Source of the DNA: CAZMRQ01 sp964568795
Lineage (GTDB): Bacteria; Pseudomonadota; Gammaproteobacteria; Comchoanobacterales; Comchoanobacteraceae
Length of the DNA: 43,383 nt
NCBI GenBank assembly: GCA_964568795.1
Contig: CAZMRQ010000007.1
Location: forward strand, 1 to 43,383
Direction of reading: 5' to 3'
Shown here: piece by piece, positions 16,745-24,189 of the stretch
Layout of the letters: each line of letters opens with the position of its first letter
Numbering within the stretch: the stretch's first letter is position 1
Made by a program: the position numbers and the translations under genes
Notes under the pieces: model-generated
What the model saw: only the letters and a program-made list of their open reading frames with translations
Databases searched by the model: none
Told to the model about the DNA's origin: nothing

Positions 16745-16781
16745 TATCCTAAAAGTAGCAAATATCGTTACTAATAGGATA
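16745..16781 (-). promoter_or_regulatory. Inverted repeat, likely AbiEi operator
   Basis: Arms 16745-16757 and 16769-16781 match in 11 of 13 positions (TATCCTA-x-x-AGTA) around an 11-base spacer, 44 bases upstream of the antitoxin start. A TATAAC hexamer on the minus strand just beyond the repeat (about 16784-16789) could be the -10 box, placing the repeat across the transcription start. Known AbiEi proteins bind inverted repeats in their own promoter. Confidence 0.6.
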
Positions 16782-17092
16782 TGTTATACTTTCACCTGTT
16801 TTAGCCTCATGATTAGCATGATTTTGTCGTTTGAAATGTTAGTTCCGTAGGAAATTTAGTATCATTTCAACTGAATTGATGTGAAAAATTGTACAGGCGT
16901 GTATGAGCAAAGCGAAAAGAATCTGTATTGTTGGCCAATCAGGTCCGGGAAAAGATAGTTCATGTGGGGGAGTTCATTTTTGTTAACGCTCAGTGGTCTT
17001 TTAAGTGTATGACATTGCTTGTTATTTAAACTATTTTGGTTTTTTGTGAACAATATTGTGTATACTTAGACTAAGAGATTTGTGGTAACTGT
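16782..17092. other. Divergent promoter region between abiEi and mscS
   Basis: About 310 AT-rich bases. TATACT at 17061-17066 is a plausible -10 box for the channel gene, and a perfect 10-bp palindrome ACAATATTGT precedes it (about 17050-17059). No gene or structured RNA is recognised. A 63-codon minus frame here is not convincing. Confidence 0.3.
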
Positions 17093-18127
17093 GTGGAAGT
17101 CATCTATACTAACTTATACATTATATTAGCAGTGTCGGGTGTATTCGTCTGTTTTGTTGTGTTGTTCAAGGTCTCATCTTATTTACTCAGTCGAGCTGAA
17201 GCAAGAGCAAAATCTAAAGATTTGAAAGGCTATTTGTTATTTCATTCCAAACACTGTTATTTGTCATTGTTGTTCTATCCGTGTGTTTATATCATCTATT
17301 ATTTGGTAATGAATTATGGTCACGATGATTTTTTGGTAAAATACCAGCTCATAACTATGAAGACTATACTGTCATTATGGTTGATGGTCGTTTCATTGCG
17401 TATGCTGAAAGTCACAAGGGCTTATTTTAGTGAAATGAAAGTCACAGATAGTCATGTGGCACAAAAAATAAGGCTTATTGAAACAGGTCTTCAAGTTTTA
17501 GAATTAATTATTGTCATCGTATTTGCTATGTCATTGATGCAAGTCTATCAAGTCAGTTTCACAGCATTGATAGCAGTCAGCGGTTTTGGTGCAGCAGCGC
17601 TTGCTTTTGCATCTAAAAACCTGCTTGCCAATTTTTTTGGAGGATTGTATATTCTCACAGCCAGGCCATTCCAGAAAGGGGACTATATTGGTTCGCCAGA
17701 TAAGAAAATAGAGGGAACTGTCGAGTTATTCACATGGACGGAGACAATCATTAGAAAAAGTGATATGACAAAGCTTATAGTCCCCAATTCACTTATTTCA
17801 TCCATTATCATTAACAACATTTCCGATAGAAAACGAAGAGTATTTTCTGAGTCTATTGTTGTTAGTCATATGGATTATGTGGAAATAGGGCGCATAGTCA
17901 GTGATGTGCATGATGTGTTGTCTCGGAATAAACTGGTTGACAATAAAAGGACTCATTGGGTAGATTGCACACAAGCATCAAGTGAGGGTCATGTTATTGA
18001 GGTATATGCTCTAACCACCTGCTCATCCACAGAGTCTTTTATGGATTTCAAACGTCAGATTCTTATCGAGATGGTGGGTCTTATTAAGAATGCAGGTGGA
18101 ACTTTGGTGAGTATCTCGAGTTCTTAA
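17093..18127 (+). CDS. MscS-family small-conductance mechanosensitive channel
   Basis: 344 residues, inner membrane. Four hydrophobic segments precede the conserved MscS core: the pore helix region TALIAVSGFGAAALAFASKN (about 162-181) and NLLANFFGGLYILTARPFQKGDYI, then the cytosolic beta domain (EGTVELFTWTETIIR, VPNSLISS). Such channels open on membrane tension and protect against osmotic downshift. The start is GTG at 17093 with no strong ribosome-binding site. The next in-frame ATG would remove the first transmembrane helices. It is transcribed alone, toward the convergent Cache gene. Confidence 0.9.
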   Translation: MEVIYTNLYIILAVSGVFVCFVVLFKVSSYLLSRAEARAKSKDLKGYLLFHSKHCYLSLLFYPCVYIIYYLVMNYGHDDFLVKYQLITMKTILSLWLMVVSLRMLKVTRAYFSEMKVTDSHVAQKIRLIETGLQVLELIIVIVFAMSLMQVYQVSFTALIAVSGFGAAALAFASKNLLANFFGGLYILTARPFQKGDYIGSPDKKIEGTVELFTWTETIIRKSDMTKLIVPNSLISSIIINNISDRKRRVFSESIVVSHMDYVEIGRIVSDVHDVLSRNKLVDNKRTHWVDCTQASSEGHVIEVYALTTCSSTESFMDFKRQILIEMVGLIKNAGGTLVSISSS

Positions 18128-18147
18128 AAATAGTACGCTACGGCAAA

Positions 18148-18168
18148 AAGGGGATAGCTAAGCCCCTT
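18148..18168. terminator. Probable bidirectional terminator
   Basis: AAGGGG (18148-18153) and CCCCTT (18163-18168) form a 6-bp GC-rich stem with a 9-base loop, flanked by A-rich and T-containing sequence, between the convergent mscS and Cache-domain genes. The T-run is weak on both sides. Confidence 0.5.
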
Positions 18169-18186
18169 ATCATTCATAGTGCTCTA

Positions 18187-18762
18187 TTAACAGGGTTCAT
18201 CTGTGTAGAAACCAGATCCGATAAAAACATCACTATTAGGAACAGGGAGTACAAAAGCTTTTTTCATAACCTTTTTGTTTGTTTTAGGATTCTTCCAGCA
18301 ATATTTAGGTACCCATCCGCCACCATTGTTGGCAATAGCAATATTTGTTTTAACTAAATCGCCATCAGCGCCAAAGGTTTTGTTCAATAAATTGGTCCCA
18401 ATGAGCCTTTTTGAGTCAGCATGACAGGTGACATCACTGCCATCGCAAAAGCCACTTGAGCCATGTGCAATAAGCACTCCCTTGCTCTTGCCTTTAAAAA
18501 CATAGGCATAGACGTAGTTGCCGTCTTTATCAAAACGAGATCCGAGTGTATTAAAGCTCTTTAGAGCATGATTGAGGCCTGCTTCTTGTGCATGACTTGC
18601 TGCTGCGTAGACAAAATCAATCGTTTTAAGTTCCTTTGCCATGCTTGTAGATAGGCCGCCATGGCCTGAGCCATAATGGTAAAAAGCTATGCCAGCAATG
18701 CTTCCAAAAATGAATGATATGGCCATTGATGATTTAGACATAATATTCCTCAGTTGTTTCAC
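18187..18762 (-). CDS. Exported Cache-domain protein
   Basis: 191 residues. An N-terminal hydrophobic segment (about 11-28) serves as signal peptide or anchor, followed by a single Cache-type ligand-binding domain (LNHALKSFNTLGSRFDKDGNY, VLIAHGSSGFCDG, NNGGGWVPKYCWKNP, VFIGSGFY). Cache domains sense small molecules outside the cytoplasmic membrane, usually as part of a chemoreceptor or kinase. Here no output domain is attached, so it is a stand-alone periplasmic binding protein whose partner is unknown. TGAGGAA before the ATG is a good ribosome-binding site. Two Cys pairs could form disulphides. Confidence 0.75.
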   Translation of the reverse strand: MKQLRNIMSKSSMAISFIFGSIAGIAFYHYGSGHGGLSTSMAKELKTIDFVYAAASHAQEAGLNHALKSFNTLGSRFDKDGNYVYAYVFKGKSKGVLIAHGSSGFCDGSDVTCHADSKRLIGTNLLNKTFGADGDLVKTNIAIANNGGGWVPKYCWKNPKTNKKVMKKAFVLPVPNSDVFIGSGFYTDEPC

Positions 18763-18819
18763 TTAATACAGTTATAGTTCATTTTATGATTTGATGTATT
18801 TTTTTTTAGAATATAAATT

Positions 18820-19311
18820 TTATTTATGTTTCACAGGTTTTCCAAATAGAGTGACTTCTTGTGATTCTGAGTCTACTTGACCACCACAGTTGGTATAGCA
18901 TTCTCGGTAAGAGTTCATGCACATTGTTTTCAGATCTCGGCATGTATTGACTTGATAGCCAACGAACTCATCGTATGTTTTGATTGATTTATTGTGATTT
19001 TTCTCAGCTGCTTGTGCTGCAAGGTATAAGGCATATTGTGTGTTAGCTTGCTGACGCTTACGATCCTCACAGTTTTGTAGTTCAGCTTCTGATTGTAAAC
19101 TGCAGCCTTGAAGGACTCTTAGGCAGTTATTGACGCATCTTTTTCCTTCAGCAGACGTTGGCGGAGAGTATGAATAGGTTGTATTATAGTAAGGCCCACA
19201 ACCGTGAAGCAATAGAGTCAGGATAGCTCCTATTATATAAATCATAAACAAAGTCCGTGTTGTAACATTTTCATTGTAATCTTTCTGAATGATTTTGACA
19301 AGTAGTGTCAT
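18820..19311 (-). CDS. Cys-rich putative lipoprotein
   Basis: Up to 163 residues. The stretch FMIYIIGAILTLLLHGC ends in a lipobox-like LLHGC, so a lipidated outer or inner membrane protein is likely. The mature part has eight or more Cys, several as Cx3C pairs (CVNNC, CRECYTNC-type spacing), and a central helical, Gln/Ala-rich segment. The long start lies three bases after the methyltransferase stop. The internal ATG at 19245 would give a signal peptide without a basic residue, so the start is uncertain. I do not recognise the family. Confidence 0.6.
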   Translation of the reverse strand: MTLLVKIIQKDYNENVTTRTLFMIYIIGAILTLLLHGCGPYYNTTYSYSPPTSAEGKRCVNNCLRVLQGCSLQSEAELQNCEDRKRQQANTQYALYLAAQAAEKNHNKSIKTYDEFVGYQVNTCRDLKTMCMNSYRECYTNCGGQVDSESQEVTLFGKPVKHK

Positions 19312-19314
19312 TGA

Positions 19315-20019
19315 TTACTTAGGACTGCATTTTGTGGCAACCGTGCAGCCGTCACCCAGTGGGATGCAGCTAATTTTAACACGTTTATCTAGCTTAAGTT
19401 TTTGATTAAATTGATTAATTGATTTAGCGTATTTATGCAGATTTCTTTGGTGTGAATTTTGCGGCTCTGGGAGTGAATAGGCTGATGCTTGGCGAGCTAG
19501 GCCATTGAACAGTGTATTGTCAATGACAATGATTCCTGTGCTGTTGCTGAGTTGAAGTGCGTATTCATAGTATTCTTGAATGCTTCTTTTATTAGCGTCA
19601 ATAATAACAAGGTCAAACGTTCTTTCGTCTCGTATCAGTTGCTCAAGTGTTTGACTTGCATTAGCGACAATAAGATCGATTTTATTTTTGCAATCTGATT
19701 CGCCCCATATTTCTTGGGCAATAGTGGTGAATTCATAACTGTGATCGAGTGTTGTAATGGTTCCTTCTTCAGGAAGAGACAAGGCCATGCTTAGAGTTCC
19801 AATGCCCGTGAATGTACCTATTTCGAGGATACGCTTGATTGATTTTGTGTGAATAAGCCAGTTGTAGAACTGAAGTTGCTCAATCGCGGTATGCATAGTT
19901 AGTTTGGTTTTAGTTATTGAATACTTGATGGCGGTCTGAATAATCTCCTCTGTGTTTGGTGAGATTTCTTTGATGTATTGGTAGTCTGGATGATCGAGGA
20001 CAGGGTTTTTAGCTGTCAT
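19315..20019 (-). CDS. SAM-dependent O-methyltransferase, caffeoyl-CoA type
   Basis: 234 residues of the class I, metal-dependent O-methyltransferase family (PF01596). Motif I ILEIGTFTGIGTLSMAL is at residues 64-80, an acidic residue at the end of the next strand (TTLDHS), then FDLVIIDANKRSIQEYYEY, whose Asp is a metal ligand, and GIIVIDNTLFNGL. The members methylate catechol-type hydroxyls; the natural substrate in bacteria is usually unknown. Length is normal. It is divergent from nhaA and probably co-transcribed with the lipoprotein gene behind it. Confidence 0.85.
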   Translation of the reverse strand: MTAKNPVLDHPDYQYIKEISPNTEEIIQTAIKYSITKTKLTMHTAIEQLQFYNWLIHTKSIKRILEIGTFTGIGTLSMALSLPEEGTITTLDHSYEFTTIAQEIWGESDCKNKIDLIVANASQTLEQLIRDERTFDLVIIDANKRSIQEYYEYALQLSNSTGIIVIDNTLFNGLARQASAYSLPEPQNSHQRNLHKYAKSINQFNQKLKLDKRVKISCIPLGDGCTVATKCSPK

Positions 20020-20093
20020 AAGGCATGAGGAAGTGACTAGTGTATATATAGTGCGTTATTCAAAAAGGAAAGCAAGGTGTTTTTGCATTATTT

Positions 20094-21242
20094 ATGGATG
20101 CATGCTACATTGTCGCCATGGAAAAAAATATTTACATGCGATCAGGTGTGATCATTATCCTTGTGTCATTGCTTGCCATTTGGGCTGCAAATGGGCCTCT
20201 AAGCTCCTTTTATCATTTGCTGCTTTATGGGGAATTGGGAGTGAGCTGGCAAGGCTTTGTTTTTGAAAAACCGTTGCTTAGCTGGGTCAATGAAGGGCTT
20301 ATGGCTGTGTTTTTTTATGCAGTGACATGTGAGATCAGGGGCTCATTTACTGATGGGCTTTTTGCAAAAAGAAATTTCACGGTGTTGCCTGTTTCTGCGG
20401 CATTGGCAGGCGTTGTATTTCCTGCTTGTATATTTTATTTATTTAATAGTGAAGCAGGACCTTACATGGATGGTTGGGCGATTCCAACAGCGACTGATAT
20501 TGCTTTTTCATTAGCCGTATTGTATCTATTAGGCAAGAACTTTTCTGCAAATTTACGAATGACCTTGCTAGCGATTGCTGTCATTGATGATCTCATTGCT
20601 ATTGTTGTGATTGCTTTTTTCTACAGTCAATCAATATCAACTCAATTGCTTTTGTTGGCGTTAATACCTATCTGTGTGATGGGTCTTCTAAGAATGTTTA
20701 AAAACAAGTATGTCTGGTATTATACTGCTTGTGCCTTTGTGTTGTGGTTACTCGTTCTCAAGTCTGGCGTGCATGCCACTTTATCGGGTGTTATTATGGC
20801 ACTATTAGTTCCCTCGAATATTGCCAATCAATCTATCTCTTCACTTGAAAAACTAACTCTGTATATTATCATGCCTGTTTTTGCTTTCTGTAATGCTGGT
20901 TTTACAATGACAGGTTTAACGATAAATATTGTGAATGATTCTCTTTTTCAAGGAGTTTTTTTGGGTTTAGTCGTAGGCAAGCCGCTGGGTATATGTGCCG
21001 TCTTTTTTTTATTTCAGTATTATTTGCTTAAGCAGAATTTCTTGTCTACTAGAGAGACCTTCACTTTAGGGTGTTTGTGTGGAATTGGTTTTACGATGAG
21101 TTTATTTATAGGGATATTAGCATTTGATGATGATCCACGTGTTTACGCGAATATCATGAGACTGGCCGTACTAAGTGCCAGTGCTCTTTCAGCTATTTTT
21201 GCCTATGTGGCAATGAGATTTAAGGTGAGACGTGAAAAATAG
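20094..21242 (+). CDS. nhaA: Na+/H+ antiporter NhaA
   Basis: 382 residues, near the usual 385-390, with a dozen hydrophobic helices. The signature segments are VNEGLMAVFFYAVTCEIRG, PTATDIAFSLAVLYLLG (Asp135, matching E. coli Asp133) and IAVIDDLIAIVVIAFFY (Asp165/Asp166, matching Asp163/Asp164), the ion-binding pair that exchanges Na+ for protons. GKPLGI in the second half carries the conserved Lys. No strong ribosome-binding site precedes either ATG 20094 or ATG 20118, so the start is approximate. It heads a run of four overlapping genes. Confidence 0.95.
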   Translation: MDACYIVAMEKNIYMRSGVIIILVSLLAIWAANGPLSSFYHLLLYGELGVSWQGFVFEKPLLSWVNEGLMAVFFYAVTCEIRGSFTDGLFAKRNFTVLPVSAALAGVVFPACIFYLFNSEAGPYMDGWAIPTATDIAFSLAVLYLLGKNFSANLRMTLLAIAVIDDLIAIVVIAFFYSQSISTQLLLLALIPICVMGLLRMFKNKYVWYYTACAFVLWLLVLKSGVHATLSGVIMALLVPSNIANQSISSLEKLTLYIIMPVFAFCNAGFTMTGLTINIVNDSLFQGVFLGLVVGKPLGICAVFFLFQYYLLKQNFLSTRETFTLGCLCGIGFTMSLFIGILAFDDDPRVYANIMRLAVLSASALSAIFAYVAMRFKVRREK

Positions 21243-21687
21243 AGTGAATGATTTTTGTTGTAAAATGCAAGACGGAGAAGATTTTCGTTTGTTCGATGCT
21301 TTGTTAGATAGTCATCTTCTTCTTTATTTTTATCCAAAAGATATGACATCTGGTTGCACAGTGCAGGCTATAGGGTTTCGGGATATGAAAGATCATCTTG
21401 CTGCGCATGGTATTCGTATTGTGGGTGTATCAAAAGATAGCCCTTCTACACATTTACGATTTATTGAAAAGTACAATCTTAATTTTGATTTACTTGCGGA
21501 TGTTGAAAAAAAAGTATGTGATCAATTTGGTTGTTTGGTTGAAAAAAGCATGTATGGCAAAAAATATCTTGGTATTCAAAGATCTACTTTTTTGATTGGA
21601 AAAGAAGGGCTTATTATAAAAGAATGGCGAAATGTTAACCCAAAAGATCACTGCGATGATGTTTTACAATATATTGAGTGTGAATAA
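21232..21687 (+). CDS. Peroxiredoxin of the Bcp/PrxQ family, no C+5 resolving Cys
   Basis: 151 residues from GTG 21232, overlapping nhaA by 11 bases. FYPKDMTSGCTVQA gives the peroxidatic Cys42, with the usual Pro of TPGC replaced by Ser. The resolving Cys of most Bcp proteins five residues later is Ile47. GVSKDSPSTHLRFIEKYNL, FDLLAD and STFLIGKEG are typical. The enzyme would reduce peroxides, either as a 1-Cys type using an external thiol or with another Cys. Its place between an antiporter and a permease suggests a common stress response. Confidence 0.85.
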   Translation: MKNRVNDFCCKMQDGEDFRLFDALLDSHLLLYFYPKDMTSGCTVQAIGFRDMKDHLAAHGIRIVGVSKDSPSTHLRFIEKYNLNFDLLADVEKKVCDQFGCLVEKSMYGKKYLGIQRSTFLIGKEGLIIKEWRNVNPKDHCDDVLQYIECE

Positions 21688-23016
21688 ATGATGCAAAAAA
21701 AATTGGGTTTAATGGCTTTTACTCTCATGAGTATCTCAGCTGTTTGTAATCTGCGTAATGCAGGTTATATGACTATCATGAATGATAAGATACTATTTTA
21801 TCTTGTTGTGGCTGTGGTGTTTTTCTTTATCCCATGTGTTCTAGTATCTGTTGTTTTTTCATCTAACAGTCATGACGATGTAGGCTTATATGGTTGGGTC
21901 AAAGAGGGCTTGGGCCCTAAATTAGCTCTTGCTGCTGCATGGTTTCAGTGGCTTGAAAATATTTTTTATTACCCTATCCTCTCTAGTTTTATCGCTGCAA
22001 CAGCAATGGCCTTTCTAGATCTGGATGCTGAAAACCCAATCATCCATTTTTTTATGGTGAATATAATTTTTTGGTTTTGCTCATTAATTACGATGCGTGG
22101 CCTTAATCTAAGTTCAAGGTTAGTGTCTTTCACAGCCACGCTTGGTTTGATCATTCCTGCATTGGTGATGGTTGTGTATGGTTTGATGAATCCAGAGCTA
22201 TTTCATGGCCAGACATGGACAGTAGGTGTGCATGATAATTCCGCCTCTGATTTTATTGCTATGACTTCAGTAGCTTTGACCTCCTTTATGGGCATTGAGA
22301 TTGCATGTGTTCATTCCTATAATTTCAAAAAGCCTCATGTTATGTTGCCGCTGGGAATACTTATTAGTGCATTTGTGACAGTAGTTATTATACTGGTTTC
22401 TTCATTGGTGGTATTAAGCTTTCAAACTCAGGGTCAAGCACAGATCAATAGTGGATTAGCTTTTACATTTCGACATATATTCTCATTGTGGGGGACAGAG
22501 AAATATATACCGTTAATGGCCTTTTTATTACTAGTGGGGCCAATATCGACATTAATTACTTGGGTCATTAGTCCTGTCAGGTCTTTGCAAGTTACATTTG
22601 TTGATCATGGCATATTGCCAAAAGTTGTAGGAAATGATGTGCATGCAAATCCAAAAAAACTTGTTCTTATCCAAGCTGTACTTGTGACATTGCTCTCACT
22701 GAGTTATTTGTATTCTGAAAACATGACGGATGTTATTATTTTATTCAGTGAGTCGCTTGCTGTAGTATATCTATTCGCTTATGTGCTCATGTTTTATTCA
22801 GCAATCAAATTAGCTTGGTCTAACTATTTTTCTATAGTACCGAATAAGGTTGTGCTCATGCTATCTATCCTTGGGATGATTGCTTCAATCATATTTATAT
22901 TTTTCGCTTTTTTTGAGTCATTGTCCCAGAGTTCCCATGGCTATTTTATTATTGCATTGATTATGAGTTCTGTTGCTGTCCCATTTATTATGGCGAGGTT
23001 TAGTCGTTATGAATAA
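21688..23016 (+). CDS. APC-superfamily amino acid permease
   Basis: 442 residues with about twelve hydrophobic helices. The start AFTLMSISAVCNLRNAGYMT is the helix-1 substrate-binding signature of the amino acid/polyamine antiporters (glutamate/GABA antiporter-like group), followed by YGWVKEGLGPKLALAAAWFQW in the next helices. It probably exchanges or imports an amino acid across the inner membrane; the substrate cannot be read from the sequence. ATG at 21688 follows the bcp-like stop directly (TAAATG), so translation is coupled. Acid-resistance antiporters belong to the same group. Confidence 0.88.
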   Translation: MMQKKLGLMAFTLMSISAVCNLRNAGYMTIMNDKILFYLVVAVVFFFIPCVLVSVVFSSNSHDDVGLYGWVKEGLGPKLALAAAWFQWLENIFYYPILSSFIAATAMAFLDLDAENPIIHFFMVNIIFWFCSLITMRGLNLSSRLVSFTATLGLIIPALVMVVYGLMNPELFHGQTWTVGVHDNSASDFIAMTSVALTSFMGIEIACVHSYNFKKPHVMLPLGILISAFVTVVIILVSSLVVLSFQTQGQAQINSGLAFTFRHIFSLWGTEKYIPLMAFLLLVGPISTLITWVISPVRSLQVTFVDHGILPKVVGNDVHANPKKLVLIQAVLVTLLSLSYLYSENMTDVIILFSESLAVVYLFAYVLMFYSAIKLAWSNYFSIVPNKVVLMLSILGMIASIIFIFFAFFESLSQSSHGYFIIALIMSSVAVPFIMARFSRYE

Positions 23017-24136
23017 GGATCGTTATACAGTTACAAAGTTCGTTACTATTCTCTCAGCTATAGTCAATGTTAGCTTGTCTGTGTTTAAGCTCTGTATAGG
23101 GATTTTGGTTCAGTCACCGCTGTTGATAGCGGATGGGGTCCATTCATTTACTGATGTATTTGCAGATATAACAGCTTTTCTCGCTGTTCGCTTTAGCCAG
23201 ATGGCGCCAAATGAAAAGTTTCAGTATGGATACAGACGACTGGAAACATTGGCATCAATAGTCATTGCTCTTGTGCTTGTATTAGCTGCTTATGAGATTG
23301 TGGAGATCGGTGTTCTAGATAATGTGAGTATAAGTGTCAGTGGCAAACTAAATAGGCCTGTTCTAGTAGCAGCGTTGTTTGCTATGTGTGTTAATTTCTC
23401 TTGTTTTTCATATATATCATTTGTTAACCGTGTGCATAAGATTCCTATTGTGGCAGGTTGTGCCACACATCAGCTCTCAGATTCATTGACTACATTTATG
23501 GTATTTGTTTCTGTTATTTTGGATTATTTTGGAGTTCCTTATGTCACGACAATGGTTATTGTGATCATTGTCTTTTATATACTAAAATGCAGTTATCAGC
23601 TTTTATTTTTGTCTATCCAAGAAATCTTGGATATTGGTGTTGATAAGGAAAAGATAGAGCATTACCGCAAAGTGTTTTTATCATCGCCTTATGTGATTGA
23701 TATTCATAATTTACGAACACGTAAGTTAGGTGGGTATGTTGTATTAGACTGTCATATTGCTGTAGGAAACTATTGCACTATATCTGAGGCTGATTATATC
23801 GCTCATCTAGTTGAGATGCAGATTAAAAAAGAGTGTCCCGAGGTTTGTGACATAGTATTGCATGTTGACTCGATCGATAATGATCTAGCACTGAATGTCG
23901 AGGACTGGCCTGATAGACACAAGGTTAAATCAGCGTTATACACTTTATTTCAGTATGAATTTAGAGATGAAGATCTTATTATCAGTTATTCCAAGTCAGG
24001 AGTGGAGGTGATGCTTTTGTGTTCAGATAGCATGATTGCAACTTTATCGAATGATAATGTAGAAAAATCATGGCCTTGGTTGTCTAGGATATCCGTATAT
24101 TCAAAAAAATTTGATGTAACATTAAAAAAGACTTGA
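23009..24136 (+). CDS. Cation diffusion facilitator transporter
   Basis: A 375-residue protein from ATG 23009, chosen because GCGAGG precedes it; an upstream in-frame start at 22973 lies deep inside the permease gene. Six-helix CDF fold with LIADGVHSFTDVFADI (His45, Asp49) and ATHQLSDS (His154, Asp158); the two HxxxD motifs form the intramembrane metal site and favour Zn2+ among divalent cations. The YGYRRLETLAS loop and the cytosolic C-terminal domain (LRTRKLGGYVVLDCHIAVG) are present. An extra C-terminal extension of about 80 residues follows. It exports metal from the cytosol in exchange for protons, and overlaps the permease by eight bases. Confidence 0.92.
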   Translation: MNKDRYTVTKFVTILSAIVNVSLSVFKLCIGILVQSPLLIADGVHSFTDVFADITAFLAVRFSQMAPNEKFQYGYRRLETLASIVIALVLVLAAYEIVEIGVLDNVSISVSGKLNRPVLVAALFAMCVNFSCFSYISFVNRVHKIPIVAGCATHQLSDSLTTFMVFVSVILDYFGVPYVTTMVIVIIVFYILKCSYQLLFLSIQEILDIGVDKEKIEHYRKVFLSSPYVIDIHNLRTRKLGGYVVLDCHIAVGNYCTISEADYIAHLVEMQIKKECPEVCDIVLHVDSIDNDLALNVEDWPDRHKVKSALYTLFQYEFRDEDLIISYSKSGVEVMLLCSDSMIATLSNDNVEKSWPWLSRISVYSKKFDVTLKKT

Positions 24137-24153
24137 AAAAAAATGAGAATAAT

Positions 24154-24172
24154 TTAAAATAATATTAATATT
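24154..24172 (+). promoter_or_regulatory. Possible tandem TTAA (PmrA-like) box upstream of the histidine kinase
   Basis: TTAA at 24154-24157 and 24165-24168 are 11 bases apart, the spacing of the Legionella/Coxiella PmrA site (cTTAATatT repeated every 11). The second half is a good match (ATTAATATT), the first is poor. A weak TATGCA follows five bases later. In such AT-rich DNA this could be chance. Confidence 0.25.
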
Positions 24173-24189
24173 GTTATGCAGTAATTCAA

